The notes below the pieces were generated by a model. That model saw only the letters and a list, made by a program, of their open reading frames with translations. It searched no databases and was not told the DNA's origin. A program made the translations under genes and the position numbers. A stretch of 7,447 nucleotides of DNA from Bacteroidetes bacterium 4572_114 (GTDB taxonomy: Bacteria > Bacteroidota > Bacteroidia > Bacteroidales > 4484-276): assembly GCA_002254335.1 (NCBI GenBank), contig NIVA01000090.1:1-7447 (forward strand), written 5' to 3'. Below are positions 6,601 through 7,447 of the stretch, piece after piece. Positions within the stretch are counted from its first letter, which is position 1. Every line of letters starts with the position of its first letter.

Positions 6601-7447
6601 TCAGGGAACTTACGAAAACAGGATTAAAATTACCTGGGACCCGATACCTGCCGCAACACATTTTAAAGTTTACCGTAGCCTTGTTAATGATCCGGGAACT
6701 GCCGAACCGCTTATGTCGTACTGGTCGAGTATTGGGTATTATAACGATAATACTGCATTGCCGGGAATCGAATATTTCTATTGGGTTAGGTCTGCAATGA
6801 GTTCTACCGGTTTCAGGCAATCTGAAGGATATAGCGAATTTACCTTTGGTTTCAGGGCATGGGCCGATGCCCCTGATGCTTTTGCCAGTGATGGGACTTA
6901 TGACGACAGGATCAGGGTTACATGGGATGAGGTAAGCGGGGCTACGCATTATCGTGTTTACCGTAACACAGATGACGATCAAATTTCAGCCTATCCTGTT
7001 ACAGAGTGGGGACAGTTTGAAGTACTTGAATATGATGATTTTGATGTTGATCCCGGCAAATATTATTACTATTGGGCAATAGCGGCAAATAACCCATCGG
7101 GGGATATGCCAACGGGGTTTGGTGAAGGCGATGCCGGCTGGGTAAGGTTTTTGCCACCCGAAAATTTGCAGGCTTCGGATGGTAGTTGGGAGGATTATAT
7201 TCATGTTACCTGGCAGGACAACAACAACGCTGCCTTCAATAAAGTGTACCGAAGCGAATTTTCGGGTTATGGTTATGCCGAACCTTATTCCCACTGGTTA
7301 GACGCAAATCAATTTTTCGACACCGATGTCCTGCCCGGCCAAACCTTGTATTACTGGGTGAAATGTACCAACGACACAACTTCTGAATTCATCAGCGATT
7401 TCAGTAACGAAGATCCGGGCTGGAAAAAGTTGATGCCTGCTGAAGTT
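3626..7447 (+). CDS. Giant secreted multidomain protein: Asp-box beta-propeller, CARDB-like domain, FN3-like repeats (3'-truncated)
   Basis: The frame is open without a stop for 1274 codons and runs off the window. Residues 1-21 form a signal peptide (Lys-Arg, hydrophobic core, cleavage after YA). A WTSLGP motif at 115 and GIGRINCVAFHP open a sialidase/Vps10/GH74-like beta-propeller region to about residue 758. It carries Asp-box loops (K/S-S/T-x-D/N-x-G-x-x-W) at 162, 215, 258, 299, 394, 437 and 668, a partial one at 571, the family signatures HADQHAFEF (412) and HQDGG (474; QDNG is usual), and ends at GRGIWKT. Residues 766-883 resemble a CARDB adhesion-like domain (SVGYYLSKN, GTYYLGAIID, DEFDNEF). 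FN3-like repeats follow from 887. Bacteroidota proteins of this design are usually exported, often by the type IX system with a C-terminal sorting domain; that end lies outside the window. Enzymatic activity cannot be claimed: Asp boxes are structural. Binding or degradation of a surface glycan is the likeliest role. The leader is AT-rich with no Shine-Dalgarno. Confidence 0.92.
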   Translation, partial: MKRLLYLSIIFSIIFTLSGYAQQQKEERKQGTLGYWREKINDSDANFYQIVEEFDNFWRGKEIPRHSGYKQFKRWQNQMRGRVSPDGKLPPSDEIMNEYNKFVMMNPSDEIPGSWTSLGPHNYPTPLYQGQISGIGRINCVAFHPTNPDIIFAGAPAGGLWKTIDGGISWENLNTDNLPTLGVSSIVIHPTNPDIIYIGTGDRDSFHSSGLGIYKSVNGGNIWVEKNDGLENGMVNKILMEPNSPHILLAATNNGIYKSPDGGDSWAKTDNIYGRVRDMVYKPGSTEILYAEARGGIYKSVDSGNEWERLSEGIEYGHSGAIGVSPDDPERVYFFQTKDEKFTAMYVSYNQGELFEKKTADTLKHEGQGDYNLDIAVDPLNADIVYAGMVTVYKTTNAGDTWGQLAHAGIIHADQHAFEFSPLNGCLYIGNDGGVYSTCNGGDSWNIISDGLVISQIYSMDVGSNNPDQLISGHQDGGTYVTYGNGFFHQNYGDGMNCLIDKNNNNIMYASVQHGDIYRSLTGAIPGEKKFRLITHDSINNIVDSGNWETPYILDQNNSDIMFLGYKDIWRSTNVTAPNQKDVAWENITDSLTSGQYITEIEQSPANGNIMYIVSVNGKVYLTFNALDQQPIWFEINKPESSGLPLYIECHPTDAFTLYMSFQKKIWKSTNWGFTWQDISANLPKIAIRSIVYHENSNEGLFLGTSAGVYYKNADLSQWYLYKSGLPVNVPVRDMVIHYGSEQDMLFAGTFGRGIWKTEILPYYGPNLTIVSGAISVIGNQLEINGVAYNDEPGTDATPFSVGYYLSKNSTISHKDHLIDALAFPNLQNGIYAPIDFEIDLAELPPEVEHGTYYLGAIIDCNHEVDETDEFDNEFTFAEMVEVHTPMQPQNVQASDGTGYWVNLTWEAPPDPLGTVYYRVFRNIANNPHNAEALGSGWQSYNVSLDNTTEGGEDYYYWVKASYNEQGARPSAFSQKDQGWSKLEPPDDVEATQGTYENRIKITWDPIPAATHFKVYRSLVNDPGTAEPLMSYWSSIGYYNDNTALPGIEYFYWVRSAMSSTGFRQSEGYSEFTFGFRAWADAPDAFASDGTYDDRIRVTWDEVSGATHYRVYRNTDDDQISAYPVTEWGQFEVLEYDDFDVDPGKYYYYWAIAANNPSGDMPTGFGEGDAGWVRFLPPENLQASDGSWEDYIHVTWQDNNNAAFNKVYRSEFSGYGYAEPYSHWLDANQFFDTDVLPGQTLYYWVKCTNDTTSEFISDFSNEDPGWKKLMPAEV
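6284..7447 (+). repeat. Tandem fibronectin-III-like repeats (four complete, a fifth begun) within the secreted protein
   Basis: Protein repeats cover residues 887-983, 984-1079, 1080-1175 and 1176-1269, with a fifth beginning at 1270 (MPAEV) and cut by the window edge, so each unit is 94-98 residues or about 290 bases. The shared pattern is PPxxVxASDGTY near the start, then I/V-x-V/I-T-W, an A-T-x-Y-x-V-Y-R strand, an AEPL-x-x-x-W segment, a P-G-x-x-Y-Y-Y-W-V strand and a terminal GW-x-x-L/F linker. The units are diverged at the base level (old duplication, not a recent expansion). Such arrays act as stalks or carbohydrate-binding spacers in secreted bacterial proteins. Confidence 0.85.

Noticed and set aside
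6188..6982. Long open frame of 264 codons on the minus strand
   Set aside because: It lies wholly antisense to the FN3/CARDB part of the secreted protein, whose plus-strand frame shows clear domain motifs. The minus-strand translation is rich in Ile, Cys and Pro with no recognisable motif, as expected of a shadow frame.
6986..7294. Open frame of 102 codons on the minus strand
   Set aside because: Antisense to the third and fourth FN3-like repeats, with no motif, and it shares the shadow-frame composition of its neighbour.

Overview
The window looks like chromosomal DNA of a member of the Bacteroidota. Three things point there: promoter elements of the TAnnTTTG type with no Shine-Dalgarno leaders, a large secreted Asp-box protein of a kind common in gliding or polymer-degrading Bacteroidota, and moderate-to-low GC with AT-rich gene leaders. 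Genus cannot be assigned from the sequence; a Marinilabiliales-like lineage is only a guess.

Layout from left to right. (1) Positions 1-599, plus strand: the 3' part of a PlsC-type 1-acylglycerol-3-phosphate acyltransferase gene that begins upstream of the window. (2) Positions 600-1274: a non-coding gap of about 675 bases between convergent genes. It holds a decayed RelE/HigB-type toxin gene on the minus strand (about 686-862), a 10-base inverted repeat (1040-1049 and 1151-1160), and short G-rich tracts directly after both flanking stop codons. (3) Positions 1275-3062, minus strand: a complete lepA (elongation factor 4) with its promoter element almost touching the start codon. (4) Positions 3063-3314: a divergent intergenic region with a perfect 8-bp-stem inverted repeat, a C-rich tract (G-rich on the minus strand) and a good Bacteroidota promoter. 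(5) Positions 3315-3596, plus strand: a small acylphosphatase-fold protein that has lost both catalytic residues. (6) From 3626 off the right edge: a very large secreted protein, with 1274 codons visible. It has a signal peptide, an Asp-box beta-propeller region, a CARDB-like domain and a tandem array of fibronectin-III-like repeats that is cut by the window end.

How the genes relate. plsC (membrane phospholipid synthesis) and lepA (translation) are housekeeping genes with no special link here. The small acylphosphatase-like gene and the giant secreted gene are probably co-transcribed from the promoter at 3261-3293, since only 29 bases separate them; whether they work together is unknown. The most unusual items are the catalytically degenerate acylphosphatase homologue ahead of the giant secreted protein, the previously open but now broken toxin gene, and the G-rich strand tracts around lepA and plsC. 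I see no CRISPR array, tRNA, rRNA, insertion sequence or clear new defence system.
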